The notes below the pieces were generated by a model. That model was not told where the DNA came from, did no database searches, and saw nothing but the letters and a program-made list of their open reading frames with translations. The position numbers were made by a program, and so were the translations under genes. A stretch of DNA of 64,000 bases, from positions 124,404-188,403 of the forward strand of contig KN805423.1 in NCBI GenBank assembly GCA_000818945.1, in the 5' to 3' direction. Positions 10,031 to 21,800 of this stretch are shown in pieces. Origin of the DNA: Schizochytrium sp. CCTCC M209059 (lineage: Eukaryota; Sar; Bigyra; Thraustochytrida; Thraustochytriidae). Positions within the stretch are counted from its first letter, which is position 1. Every line of letters starts with the position of its first letter.

Positions 10031-13000
10031 ATGGGCGTGCCGGCGTTCTTCCGATGGATCTCGGAAAAGTACCCCAAGATTATGACCAGGTGCATTGAGG
10101 AGCACCGGTCCAGCGGCCAGTCGCCCGTGGATGCTTCGCAGCCGAACCCGAACGGGTACGAATTTGATAATCTGTATCTGGACATGAACGGGCTCATTCA
10201 CCCGTGTACGCATCCCGAGGGCGAGCCAGCCCCCGAGACCGAAGAAGAAATGTACCTTGTCATCTTCCGGTATTTGGATCGTCTGTTGAATATGGTGCGA
10301 CCGCGCAAGCTCATCTACATGGCGATCGATGGCGTGGCCCCTCGCGCCAAAATGAACCAGCAGCGGTCTCGTCGGTTTCGGGCCGCACAGGAAGCTGCCG
10401 AGGCCGCCGAAGACGCTGACCGCATCCGCAAGGAAATGATCAGCCAGGGCCACCGGCCGCCACCAAAGAAGCCGCCCGCATGGGACAGCAACGTCATCAC
10501 GCCAGGCACAGAGTTCATGGCCAAACTTTCGGACTACCTCCGATGGTATATTGCGGAGCGGCTCAACCACAACGCAGCGTTCAAAAATGTGCGCGTCGTT
10601 CTTTCGGACGCACAGTCGCCCGGCGAGGGCGAGCACAAGATTATGCAGTTCATTAGGCGGCAGCGCGCCGAGCCCGGGTACGATCCGAACACGACGCATA
10701 TCCTCTACGGTCTCGACGCAGATCTTATCATGCTTGGCCTGGCGAGCCACGAAATCCACTTTACGATCTTGCGTGAGGAGGTCCTTTTTGGCAAGCAAAA
10801 GCGCAAGCAAGGCTTCCAGCGTGACGCGGTCCTCAACAACTCGTCCGCGGGGAGTACGGATGGAGACATGAGTCCCGATGATTCAGACATGGGACTCATT
10901 GGTACCAACAAAAAACCTTTTGATCTCGTGCGTTTGTGGATTCTGCGCGAGTACCTGGCGCATGAGTTCCGGCCCGAGGCGTTTTACCAGCCGCTACCGT
11001 TTGCGTACAACTTTGAAGCTTGTATTGATGACTTTGTATTCATCTGTTTCTTCGTAGGAAATGATTTCTTACCGCACCTTCCTTCTCTGTCGATTCGCGA
11101 AGGAGGCCTCGAGCTGCTCCTGGATCTCTACAAGCGCGTGCTCCCTACGGTGGGTGGCTACCTCACCACGGACGGTCAGGTCAATCTGTCGCGAGTCGAC
11201 GTCTACATGGGCGTCCTTGGCACCGTCGAAGATGAAATTTTCCGTCGTCGTCGTGCGAGTGAAGTTTGGGACCAGCAGCGTCGCAAAAATAATCAGCGTA
11301 CTCGCCGCGAAGGCGGCAAGACCCGTGCCGAGGGAGCGCTTGCCTTGGCCGCTGCCTCGGGATCTGGACCCGAGGTCCAAGGCAGGACTAAACGCGGCAA
11401 GTTCAATGTGCAGGATTTCTCTGGTGCGGATGGCAAGAACCTCGTTCCACTTGGCCAAGGTGTGAGCGGGGCCAAAGCCGCTGCCTTGGTGCCTCTCGGC
11501 AAGAAATCCGGTGCAAGCGCCGCTCCGCCTGCCAAGCCCGTGCCCCCTCCAGACAATAACGCAAACAAGTCGGCGGCCGCAGAGCTTCGCGACAAGCTTA
11601 AGCGCGGCAAGAAGCGCCCTGCTGAAACGGATGGAGCTGAGCCAACATCGTCGTCGTCGTCTTCTTCTTCTTCTTCCTCTGCGGCCCCGGAAGAAGACCG
11701 CAAGGCCAAGCAACAGGCCACCGATGAGCGCAAAAAGGAGCGCAAGGAGGCGCGCGATATTCGACGCGCCCAAGAGCGCGCCCGTGATGCTGTCGATAAG
11801 ATCAAGCTGGACAGCTACGATGCCGACGACTCCAAGGCTGCGCATGACGCCTTTGAGGCTCGCATCAAGGAGAAGGAGAAGCAGCGCAATGTGCACGAGG
11901 ACGTTGAAGACGAGGTCCGTTTCGGAGAGCCTGGGTGGAAGAACCGCTACTATGCCTCCAAGTTCGGACCCGAATACGAGGATCCCAAGTCGGAGAAGCG
12001 TCGCGAAGTCGTTCGCTCGTACGTCACCGGCCTCTGCTGGGTGATGGAGTACTACTACCGTGGTTGCCAGTCGTGGACCTGGTTCTACGAGTATCATTAC
12101 GCTCCTTTTGCATCGGACCTCGTCAACATTGATGACATCAATATCGAGTTTCCTCCTTCGATGCCGTTCAAACCCTTTGAACAGCTCATGGGAGTCTTTC
12201 CACCTGCAAGTGCGCATGCGCTCCCCGAGCCGTGTCGCTGGTACATGACAGACATTGACTCTCCGATTGCCGACTTTTATCCGACAGAGTTTGAGTACGA
12301 TGCAAATGGCAAGGCTGTGCGATGGCTTTGGGTTGCGCTCTTGCCCTTCATTGATGAGTCACGCCTCCTTGCGGTCACCGCGGATCTCGAAAAGGAGTTC
12401 AAGCCCCACGAGAAGGAGCGAAACGAGTACAACCCTGATCTCGTCTTTGCTCGCGTCGATGCTGTCGGTACCGACAAGATGATGGTGGCCGCTGACGAGG
12501 CAGAACGTGCCATGCCCACCAAGACGCAAGCGATCAAGGACGAAGATGGCAAGCAAATCACGCCCACCACGGCGGGCGATGTGCGCGCATCGGGCAAGGG
12601 GGGCAAGCCGCATGCGCGTCTGTTGCTGGCGTCAGCTACCAATGGTCTTTCCGGTTATTTCACGCACCCTCCTGACAAGTTCAAGTTCGAGCCGGGCAAG
12701 ACGATTCCACCGGCTGGGCGCCGTGTGGATCCTCTCCCTGACAACAAGACTGTGGCATTTGAGTTCCGTTTGCCCAAGATGCGCCCGCATCTTTCAATGC
12801 TTTTGCCCGACGTGCGCGTGCCTCGTCCGGTGCTGTCCGCTGATGATCTGATCATCAAGGTTCCCAAGCTCGGTCGCGGGGCCAACGTTGCGAACCTTCT
12901 CGTGGAGACGACGCGTCAGGCTCACCCGAGCAGCTTTCAGCAGCCTTCTTCCCATGGCGGCGGATTAGGACAACGCCAGGCTGCTCATTTTCAGCGGAGC

Positions 13001-13576
13001 TATGGAAGCATGGAGCCAAGCATGAATCTGAACCGGAATTCGCGAGGTGGGCGTCAGCCGTACCCGCCTCCGTCGCAGCATCAGCATCAGCATCAGCAGC
13101 CGCCGCCTTGGCAGCGTCAGCAGCAAGGTTACCCGCCGCAACGGGGAGGAGGCTATCCTTACGGCCAGCATCAGCAGCAACAGCAACAGCAACAGCATTA
13201 CCCGAGACAGCAGCAACATGGTCATGGCTATCCGCCGCAACAAGCTCATCATTACCAGCAGCACCGGCAAGCCTATGGGCAATACCCGCCTCATCAACAG
13301 CAGCACCAGCAGCACCAGCAGCACCAGCAGCAAGGCTATCAGTACAATCGCCAGCAGCAAGCCCCTACGGGACCTCCGGGTCGCGGCGGCTCGAATCCGT
13401 TCTTGCCACACCAGCCGCCTCCTGCGGGAAATTCCAGACCGAGCAGCTCCAAGAGTGCGCTCATGGATCGTCTTTCGAGCGCGTTGCAAGCACGCGGAGC
13501 CCCGGGGGCTCCGCCGTCGTACCCTGGGCACGGTCATCAGCAGCACCATCATCAGCAGAACCAGTGGCGCCGCTGA
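10031..13576 (+). CDS. XRN2: 5'-3' exoribonuclease 2 (XRN2/Rat1)
   Basis: A 1181-residue intronless protein. The N-terminal CR1 starts with MGVPAFFRWISEKYPK and contains the acidic catalytic blocks LDMNGLIHPC, AIDGVAPRAKMNQQRSRRF, DAQSPGEGEHKIM and YGLDADLIMLGL. CR2 lies at about 655-865 (FGEPGWKNRYYASKFG, GLCWVMEYYYRGCQSWTWFY, PPSMPFKPFEQLMGV). A Lys/Glu-rich linker at about 430-640 separates them. The C-terminal 200 residues are rich in His, Gln, Pro and Gly and end in QWRR. The enzyme degrades 5'-monophosphate RNA in the nucleus, acting in transcription termination and rRNA and snoRNA trimming. The start, the CR1-CR2 spacing and the long CR2 favour XRN2/Rat1 over cytoplasmic XRN1, which is much longer and has other C-terminal domains. 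I see no CCHC zinc knuckle of the animal type. Confidence 0.97.
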   Translation: MGVPAFFRWISEKYPKIMTRCIEEHRSSGQSPVDASQPNPNGYEFDNLYLDMNGLIHPCTHPEGEPAPETEEEMYLVIFRYLDRLLNMVRPRKLIYMAIDGVAPRAKMNQQRSRRFRAAQEAAEAAEDADRIRKEMISQGHRPPPKKPPAWDSNVITPGTEFMAKLSDYLRWYIAERLNHNAAFKNVRVVLSDAQSPGEGEHKIMQFIRRQRAEPGYDPNTTHILYGLDADLIMLGLASHEIHFTILREEVLFGKQKRKQGFQRDAVLNNSSAGSTDGDMSPDDSDMGLIGTNKKPFDLVRLWILREYLAHEFRPEAFYQPLPFAYNFEACIDDFVFICFFVGNDFLPHLPSLSIREGGLELLLDLYKRVLPTVGGYLTTDGQVNLSRVDVYMGVLGTVEDEIFRRRRASEVWDQQRRKNNQRTRREGGKTRAEGALALAAASGSGPEVQGRTKRGKFNVQDFSGADGKNLVPLGQGVSGAKAAALVPLGKKSGASAAPPAKPVPPPDNNANKSAAAELRDKLKRGKKRPAETDGAEPTSSSSSSSSSSSAAPEEDRKAKQQATDERKKERKEARDIRRAQERARDAVDKIKLDSYDADDSKAAHDAFEARIKEKEKQRNVHEDVEDEVRFGEPGWKNRYYASKFGPEYEDPKSEKRREVVRSYVTGLCWVMEYYYRGCQSWTWFYEYHYAPFASDLVNIDDINIEFPPSMPFKPFEQLMGVFPPASAHALPEPCRWYMTDIDSPIADFYPTEFEYDANGKAVRWLWVALLPFIDESRLLAVTADLEKEFKPHEKERNEYNPDLVFARVDAVGTDKMMVAADEAERAMPTKTQAIKDEDGKQITPTTAGDVRASGKGGKPHARLLLASATNGLSGYFTHPPDKFKFEPGKTIPPAGRRVDPLPDNKTVAFEFRLPKMRPHLSMLLPDVRVPRPVLSADDLIIKVPKLGRGANVANLLVETTRQAHPSSFQQPSSHGGGLGQRQAAHFQRSYGSMEPSMNLNRNSRGGRQPYPPPSQHQHQHQQPPPWQRQQQGYPPQRGGGYPYGQHQQQQQQQQHYPRQQQHGHGYPPQQAHHYQQHRQAYGQYPPHQQQHQQHQQHQQQGYQYNRQQQAPTGPPGRGGSNPFLPHQPPPAGNSRPSSSKSALMDRLSSALQARGAPGAPPSYPGHGHQQHHHQQNQWRR

Positions 13577-14141
13577 GATGGTAACGAACAAACGTACTAC
13601 AGTCATTTCGCATCGCGCCGCATCGCATCGGTGTCGGTGTCGGTCGACATAGGTCAACATAGGTCAACTCAATTTTGGCACATCGCCACCATGCTTTACT
13701 CCTCGTGCCCCATCTCTTTATCAAATCTTGCCTTTCTCGCGGCGAGAACCACCTTTGCATCCTCTTGTCTTCCTCTTCGCCTCCGATCCCCAGACCTCGC
13801 GCCCAGCCAGCCAGCCAGCCAGCTCCTCCCTCAGGGTCTCCCGCGGCCGAGCCTTTTGCACAATTCTCTGACCTCTTGGCCCCAGGCCCTCCCTCCCTCC
13901 CCTGAGGCGGCCCTCCTTCAGCGCGTCGAAGGCAGATCGACGGAGAGACGGATAGATGGATGGATGGATGGATGGATAGATCGATCGATACGCAGATAGA
14001 TAGATACCAGCGGAGAGGCGCAGCACGCTCGAGACGGCGCCGGCGAGGAGGAGGAGGAGGAGGAGGGGCAGAACCGCAAGCGAGCGAGCGGCGAGCGGCG
14101 GGAGACGAGCAGGCGAGCGCTGACCGGACGCACGCGGAGCG

Positions 14142-14172
<31 letters not shown>

Positions 14173-14297
14173 CCAGCGAGGCGCGCAGGCAGACGGGCGG
14201 GCGAAGTGCAGGTTGGCGCTGAGCTGGGCGAGGCGCGCAGCGGCAGGGAGGGACGCGCGAACGCGAGGGCGCGGAGGCGCGGAGAGAGGGAGAGACC
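13577..14297. other. Intergenic; XRN2 3' flank and R-SNARE promoter/5' UTR
   Basis: Contains a (GATG)n run near 13956-13990 and an (AGGAGC)n run near 14141-14172, plus CCAG tetranucleotides near 13803. No credible gene. Confidence 0.6.
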
Positions 14298-14993
14298 ATG
14301 TCGATCGCGGATGCGGGGCGCAATATCATGTTCGTGGCGGTGGCCCGCGCCACGGACAAGGTCATCGTGGCGTCCTTCGTGGCGCGCGACGGCGACTACA
14401 ACAAGCCGCAGTACTTTAACACGGTGAATGAGGTGCTCTCAGCGCCCGACTTTGAGAGCAAAGTGGCGCCCGGGTCGCGGTACCGCCTCGTCGGCGACGT
14501 GAACGCCTTCAACTTCACCACGGACCAGCAGCAGCGGGTCTATGTGGCCATCACCACCTCAGAGTATCCGGAGCGTTTGGTGTTCCCCATGCTTAACGAG
14601 GTCATCAAACGGTTCCAGGCCGAGCTTGGCGACCGTGTCGCGACCGCGCAGGAGGGTGGTCTTAACAAGAAGGCCAAGTCGCTCTTCAGCGCCGTCGTCC
14701 GCGACTACGACGATCCAAGCAAGAAGGACAAGCTCTCGGCCGTTCAGTCCAAGGTCAACGACGTTAAGCTTACCATGCAGAGCAACATTGACGGCATGCT
14801 GCGTAACCTTGACAAAACGGAGCGCATTGAAACGGATACTCAGGCTCTTCAGGACCAGGCTCGTCTCTTTGACACCCAGGCCACGCGTCTGCACCGTAGC
14901 GAGCGCTGGAAGTCCATCAAGCTCACTCTCATCATCGGTTCCATCATTCTCGTGGTTCTCATCATTCTCATTGTCTCGCTTGCCCGAAACTGA
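14298..14993 (+). CDS. Longin-domain R-SNARE (VAMP7/synaptobrevin type)
   Basis: A 231-residue tail-anchored protein. An N-terminal longin domain (about 1-125; IMFVAVARATDKVIVASF, RVYVAITTSEYPERLVF) is followed by a SNARE motif (about 147-207) and one C-terminal membrane span (about 210-229, IIGSIILVVLIILIVSL). It aligns without gaps to the synaptobrevin SNARE motif from QSKVNDV to RWKSIK. On that alignment the ionic zero layer, arginine in R-SNAREs, is Asn170, with Arg169 one place earlier; the flanking hydrophobic layers are kept except +1 (Thr). Such proteins sit on vesicles and pair with three Q-SNAREs in late endosomal, vacuolar or exocytic fusion. The VAMP7-like label rests on the longin-SNARE-anchor order; Sec22 and Ykt6 are less likely, the latter because there is no CAAX end. 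Confidence 0.9.
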   Translation: MSIADAGRNIMFVAVARATDKVIVASFVARDGDYNKPQYFNTVNEVLSAPDFESKVAPGSRYRLVGDVNAFNFTTDQQQRVYVAITTSEYPERLVFPMLNEVIKRFQAELGDRVATAQEGGLNKKAKSLFSAVVRDYDDPSKKDKLSAVQSKVNDVKLTMQSNIDGMLRNLDKTERIETDTQALQDQARLFDTQATRLHRSERWKSIKLTLIIGSIILVVLIILIVSLARN

Positions 14994-15823
14994 GCGTGCT
15001 CTGCACCGGGACGAGCAGCCTAGGCCATCCCTTGTACCGTGTGCTTGGGCTTGACGACAAAAGAATTACAAAATAAGAGTTCTTTAGAATAAAATAAGAA
15101 AAGGGAAGACAAGCGTTGATTCACGTACTTTACTTTCCGACTTCCGCACTGCTGTCTCTGACCTTCTCTATCGACAGACGCCCGACTATCGCTCGCCAAC
15201 ATACTACGGGGCGACAATCTGCTGTCCTTCAGAAGTTCGTAATTCTGCCTAATAAAAGTCTGGGTCGAGCATGTATTAATGCACTATCGTTTACGTCTCT
15301 CCCACCGTGAGCACCAGCACGAGCACGAGCACCAGTCCAATCTTTGCAATCAGGGCTCCATGCGGTCGATCGAGTTGGTGCCCCTCGCTTTCCCTGGCCT
15401 ACGAGTAAGTGAGTGACCCGTCCCGTCTAGCAGACATGGCGGTTGCACAGGAGGCGAGCCCTCGTCCCCGTAGTGTTTTCGGTAGTCATGGCCTATTGCG
15501 GCCCGTTGGCGCTTCCTGATTGCCTGCTCGATACACGAGACTGCCCTTGCCAGACCCCATTCGAGCACGGCAACGCGGCTCGCGAGAGACGTGCGCGTGG
15601 CGCGGCGCAACGTAGCGCGGCGTGGCACGCGTGGACGCACGCACGTACGGACGCACGAACGGACGCACGCACGCATAGACGCACGGACGGCTGCGAAAGC
15701 GAAAAGTTCGTAGGGCGTGAGAGTCTGGGAACGAAACTCGCGCCCGGCGTTTAACCGAGCCCCGCGCGCGCCACGACAAGGAGCAAGGGCCGCGAGAAAG
15801 AGTGAGAGAAGGAGAACACGAGG
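14994..15823. other. Intergenic, R-SNARE to XMAP215
   Basis: Holds the R-SNARE 3' flank, a GAGCAC run near 15307 and a region of ACGCACG-type repeats near 15635-15690. Open frames here are short and arginine/alanine-rich on both strands. No gene supported. Confidence 0.55.
15089..15094 (+). terminator. Candidate polyadenylation signal AATAAA (R-SNARE)
   Basis: An AATAAA hexamer about 95 bp after the R-SNARE stop, in an A-rich stretch. Position fits; no transcript evidence. Confidence 0.35.
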
Positions 15824-18800
15824 ATGTCCACTGTTTGCTCGAGATCTGCATCATGCCGCTGCGATGATTGCGTGGCCGCCATGAGCATGTTCTCGGCCAA
15901 GGACCTCATGGCTGTGTCGTCATCCAAGGTTGACTTTGGTGACGATACCAACGTAGAGGCTTCCGAGACGGCGGCGGCGGCAAGTCCTCCATCTTCGGTG
16001 GCAGAGAAGCCTGTTCCAGCCAAGGCGACAAGCGCGACGGCACCCAATGAAACATCAAGTGCTCCCCCTGTAGAGACCCCCAAGCCAGCGGCTGCTCCTG
16101 CACCAACTCCAGCAGAGCCACCTACAGCACCTGCTGCAGCTCCGCAAGCCGTCCAGGTCGTAGACGCTCCCGAGGAAGACTTTTCGAATGCCCCACTTGA
16201 TGAACTTATCAACCACTCCAACTGGAAAGCTCGCAAAGTAGGCTTTGAGAAACTCACCGAGCCAGCCAACAAAGGAGAACTTTCGCAAGCGTATTTTGAA
16301 AAGTGCCTTGTCGAGTCCTCCATGGGTGCTCTTGACCCAGGTCTCGATGCTGCAAGCGCATATGTAAAGCACGCGTACGCAGGCAAAGACGAGGGTGCCC
16401 TCATCGCGTCCTCGGTCCCCAAGCTCTTCAAAAAGGCTCTGGTGGGCCGACCGGGTACCAAAAAACGCGCCATGGATCTTTGCCTTGACTTTATGGAGGT
16501 TGACAAGGCAAGCATGGAGGCCTGTTTGCAGGCGCTCCTGCTGGGACTCAAAGAAAAGAATCCAAAGGTCGGGGCTGCCTGTCTTGACTGCATGCGCGCC
16601 GCTGTCTCCACCTTTGGTGGCCGCCGCCTGCCCATTCAGGTTGTGCAGCAGGCTATCATTCAGGGTAGCGACGTGAAGAACCCTGCCATCAGGACAATGG
16701 CGACAGGGCTCGCAACCGACATGGACATGTGGTACATGGGCGCATTCAAGGACCTCGTTATGGCGGTCATTGACAACCCAGCAACGCAAAAGGCAATCTG
16801 CAAATCACTCGAAGATGCTGCTGCCAAGCGTGACAGCTCCGAGCCTCTTCCCGCTCCAATTAGAACCTTTCGTGGCGAGGACGCTGCCAAGGCGAGCGCC
16901 AAAGCGGGCGCCGGACAATCTGCTGCCGACAATGGGGCCGGGGACGCCGGGGCTGCCCCGGACCTTTTCGACGTGTTGCCAGAAAAGGAAATTCTCGACA
17001 AGGTTGAAGAAATGAAGTTCGAGACGCGTCTCAAGGAGCCCAAGTGGAAGGATCGACGCCAGGCTATTCTTGACGTCATTGAGCTTTGCGGCCCTACGCC
17101 ACGTCTTGCGCGAGGAGAATACTCTGACATGGTTCGAGCGCTACGCGGCGTCATCCAGAGCGACTCAAACCAGGCTGTCGTGGTAGATGCCATCAAACTT
17201 CTCGCAACCCTGGGTTCGGGCCTGCGTGGGGAGTTTCACATTCATGCGCGTGCGTGCTGCGATCAGCTTCTTCACAAGTATCGCGACAAGAAGGCTGCCT
17301 GCATTAGCGCGGTCGACACTACTCTTGACGTCTTTGCCACGCACTGCTTCAATCTCACAGAAGACCGTGTGGTGCATACCATTGACGAGAACATCTCCCA
17401 AGATGGCTCCTCTGGCAAGCAGAAGAGTACTCCTCTTCAGCGCAAGAACATTCTCGCATGGATTGGTCGCGCTCTGCAAAGCGGCTCGTGCTGGAACGAG
17501 TCTCGCGGCCAACTTGGGACCGTTGACGAAGCTGGATTTACCTCGCTTGTGAATCACATGGTTGCTTGCTGTGGCGACGCAGACCCAGACGTTCGCGAAG
17601 TTGCTGCACATGGCCTCGGGGCGCTCTCTCAAGGCGGCGAAGCCGTGTCACGACCCATGCCTGCCTCGTGTAAAGCGCTGGTTGAGTCAGAAGTGGACAA
17701 GCTTGTGGCTGCAAACCCGAAACTACAAAAGAAGCTCCAAGGTCCTAGCGCAGCAGGCGCAAAGCCCAAGTCTGCTGCCGCTGCTGCTGCTGCTGCTGCT
17801 GCTGCTACTGCCGCACCCCCAGCTACATCTTCTTCTGCAGCTCCTTCTGCAAAACCTGCAAAAACTGCTTCTGCTGCCCCTTCTGCTGCGAAGGAGACGC
17901 CCGCTGATGCCGCTCCAGCAAAACCCCTTCGAGCCCGGAAACCGCCTGGCGCCTCTGGTGCGCCGACGCGGCGGACAACAGCTTCTTCGGCTGCTGCCTC
18001 GAAATCCTCAAGCGCCGGTCCAGCGACAGTCTCCGCGCAAGATGATGGAGACATGGGCGACGCGGGTGAGCCGGTCATGGCCGCGGAAGAGGCCCAGGAA
18101 CAAGTTGTGGGTTTTGGAATTGAGGGCTTTGGGGAGGCGTTGAGCGCATTTGATGAGGCTGCCAAATGGCAAGACAAAATGGCTCTATTTTCGTGCCTTG
18201 TTGCTTTTGTCGATGCTCAGGAAAAGGTATCCCAGGCACAAGCACATGCAATCATTGCCTTTGTAGGCGCCAAGACAAAAGGTTTCAAGGAGTCGAACTT
18301 TAACATTATGAACGAAGCGTGGACGGTGCTGGAAAAGACCGTCGCAGCGTGCGAGAGTCCCGCCGTCTCGCGATCATATGCCGCCGCAATCCTAGACCCG
18401 GCAACGAAGAAGATTGGTGACCGCAAGCAAGACGGCCCTGTAAAAAGCCTGGCGCTTGCTCTTTGCGAGGCGACAGGGCCCAAGTACATTTCTTTTAAGA
18501 TCATCAAGGCTGCAGAGAAGATCACATCGCCCAAGGTCATCGAAGAGAGTCTGGCACTGCTTCGTTCCATTGCGGAGGAATTTGGCGCACGTGCTCTCAG
18601 CGTGCAAAACGTGGTTGCCTTCGCAAGCGGAGCCAAGGGGCTTGGTGCGCGCCAGGCACCCTGCAAGACTAAGGCGACAGACCTCTTGGCTGAGCTCTAC
18701 CGTCAGCTGGGCGAACCCATTCGTCAGCTGCTTGGAGATCAGGCGGAGGGCGCTGTGGGAGAGGCCTTTGATAAGATCGGATTTCAAGGCCCGAGCGCCG

Positions 18801-21800
18801 CAGCTCCGAAACGCAAGGTTAAGGGTACCGAGGACGCTCCAGAGGGCGCTGCTTCTGCGTCTGCAGATCTCGGCGACCTCATTCCTCGAGCTGACATCTC
18901 TGCCATGCTGACGGACAAACTCCTCAAGGACTTGAGCGACGAATCGACCAAGACCGCCTGGAAATTGCGGCTCAAGGCCATGGACGATGTCCTTGAGATC
19001 ATTAAGAGCGCGAAGAACCGCATTCAGTTGACACGCAGTGTACGGCAGCTTACTGCCGAGCTCCGCAAGCGACTTGCGGATACAAACCGCAACCTTGCTG
19101 CCAAGGCAGCGACCGCACTAGCGAGCGTGGGCAATGCTGTTGGCGGCGATGGCGCGGCAGTGCTCGCCAAGGGCACGGCAGGCGCTCTGTTCTCTTACCT
19201 GAGCGACGGCAAGAAGACTGTCGTGACGGCCATCAAGGATGCTCTGGAGAAATGGACGGTTCACGATGGCCAGGTCCACCCTGGAGCGTTCTTGGCCATG
19301 GCGCAACAGGCGCCTTTGGCCCTCAAGGATCCCAAGAACGAACGCACCGTTTTGCTCGGTTGGTTCCTGGAGAATTCCAAGGCTGATGGCGTCCTCACGG
19401 CGGGCGGCGACGTAGCAGAAACTTTGCATGCGCTGGCAGAGCCTTTTCTCTCTTGCTTGCAAAGCCGCGATCCCAAAGTCCGCAAGCTCGCAGGTCAGGC
19501 GATCACAGTCAGCGTGCGTTATTTTGGCAAGGACGAAGGAGAGACTATCTTCAATGAGGGCTGCCGTGACCTCAAGCCTGCTGTGGTGCGAAGCATTACA
19601 CCTTTGCTCAAAGCCGCTTACGAAGAAGCCGGAAATGCTGTCTCTCCGGCGGGAGACGCCAAGCCAGCCGCAGCCGACCAATCTGCCACAGAGTCCCGAG
19701 CACCCGCAGCAACAGCATCAGCAGTAGCACCATCAGCGGCATCCGCCGTCGATTCTGGTGCCACAACAGCAACGCGGGCGCCTGCTTCTCCACCAGGCGC
19801 ACCAAGCGCTCCGGCTGCGGCAAATGCGCCCGCGGCGAGCGGACGCACAGCTAGCGGTGCGAGTCGACGCGGTGTTAGCCGAACCTTGCCGCGGTCTGGC
19901 ATTCCTGGTCCAAAGAAGCGGGGTGGCACGCTGCCACGACCGATTCGCCGGGCGGACCCTGCGGCAGCCGTAGAGCAGGCCGCTCCCGCGGAAGCCACTG
20001 CGGATTTCGATGCCGATGCCTCGTCTGAAGCCCCGTTCAAGCCACCCAACCGTATTTTGCGCCACAAGCGCGAGGAGCGCGGACGTCGGTTTCGTTGGCC
20101 TGCAATTTTTGATGAAAAGGACAAGCACCGCATGAACGAGCTTCGTCAGGGTCTCCGTGACGACCTGGAAAAGGTTTTGTCAAAAGATCTCGTCGACAAG
20201 ATGTTTGTAAGCGCCGACAAAGGTCGCGCAGCCCGAGGATCGGCCCTTGATCCGGCTTTCCACACATTGTTGGAGGAGCTTCCAAACCACGGCCCGGCGG
20301 CGCGCGAATGCTTTGATCTTTTGCTGAAATGGAGCACGCTCCAGCTGCACAACAACAACAGCACAGTGACTCTTCATGTACTGCAGCTACTGGACAACAT
20401 GTTCGAGCTTGCAAGTGGTGCCGAGTATGTGCTCTCCGATTATGAGGCTGCAGCATTCCTGCCGCATCTCTTGCACAAGTTGGGCGAGAAGCAGAAGCGT
20501 TTTCGCGACGCTATACGGCGCATCATGGAGCTTTTGTGCAACTGCTATCCCGTCTCAAAGTACGCCCCATACGTACATAGTGAGATTGGTCCCAGTCAGC
20601 GCAGCGCATATGTGTTGACCGAGTGTCTGAGCGAACTGGCCCGTCTTGCTCGCATCCATGGCACAATGCTCTTGAAGGTCAGAGTGGGCGTGGGCAACAA
20701 TGTGATGCGTACCGTTGCCGGAATGGTCGACGACTCGCGCAAAGAGGTCCGGGCAGCAGCGCTTGAGTTTATGGAGGCCATTTGGGAGCACGAGGGCCGC
20801 GACGATGACGCCTTTATGGCGCGTGTCGCCCAATTCAAGACCGCGCTCAGTGACAAGGCCACGCCTTTGGTGCTCAACCACTTCAAGGAAGCCCGGTCTC
20901 GCGACCCGGCGGGAGATCTTGGGCGGGCCGATCCGTCTCCCAGTGAGCTGTCCGAGGCGGAGCCGCTCTCGAGCGGGCCCCCTGAGAGCCCCCCACGCGC
21001 GGGACAAGGCGTTGCGCCAGCGCGCAAATTGCGACTCCAACGACCTGGCGCAGGCGCGAGCTCGCCGCCGCGGCAAGAGGGAGCGCCGGCGGCGTCAGCA
21101 ACAGCAGCACCCGCCTCTTCTGTGCTCAGTATCGCGCCCCCCTCGAACTCGGTCTCCCAGAGCATGCCTGCGCCGCGCACGCCGGACACGAAGAGCGCGA
21201 AAAAGTCTGGCGAGCTCAAGTTTCAATTTGATCTCCCGCAGACGCCTCCATCGCCGCAAAATGTGAAGCGTCTAAGCATGCCGAATACGCCAGCTTTTGC
21301 GACGCCACACATGGAAAAGGAGAACGACCCTTCGCTTGAGAGCTTTAGCCGGCGCCGGAGCATGGGCATGGGTATGGGCATGGGCATGGGCACACCTGGC
21401 GTGGCGAAAGGCGCCCGGGTGATGGCCATGATGGCAGAGCGAATCTCCATGATTCCAAGGCAGTCGAGCGCATACCTGGATCTGATTTGCGACCCTTCGT
21501 CCGCCAAGGGCGGCGAACCCGAAGCGCGCAATATCCGCGAGGCAGGCATTAAGGCGCTCTCCCTCGTGGGATCTGGAGACCCGCCTGCGGACTGGGTCGA
21601 GTCGGGCTGCGGCGGTCAGAAAGAGTGGATTGACCTTCTCAAGGACGACCTGGATGTACCTGCTGTTGTCGGTGTTTTGCTTGACTTTGTCGACGAAGTC
21701 GTGAGCCGTGCGCCACCCACAACCCCGCTTCGCGACGAGGATGGCCAGGATGTGCGGGAAGTGCAGTCAGAGAACCGTCTGCTGAAGCTCGTGGTGCCAG

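Noticed and set aside
11069..12217. Long frame antisense to XRN2
   Set aside because: A shadow of the GC-rich XRN2 codons; no domain, and the XRN2 frame is certain.
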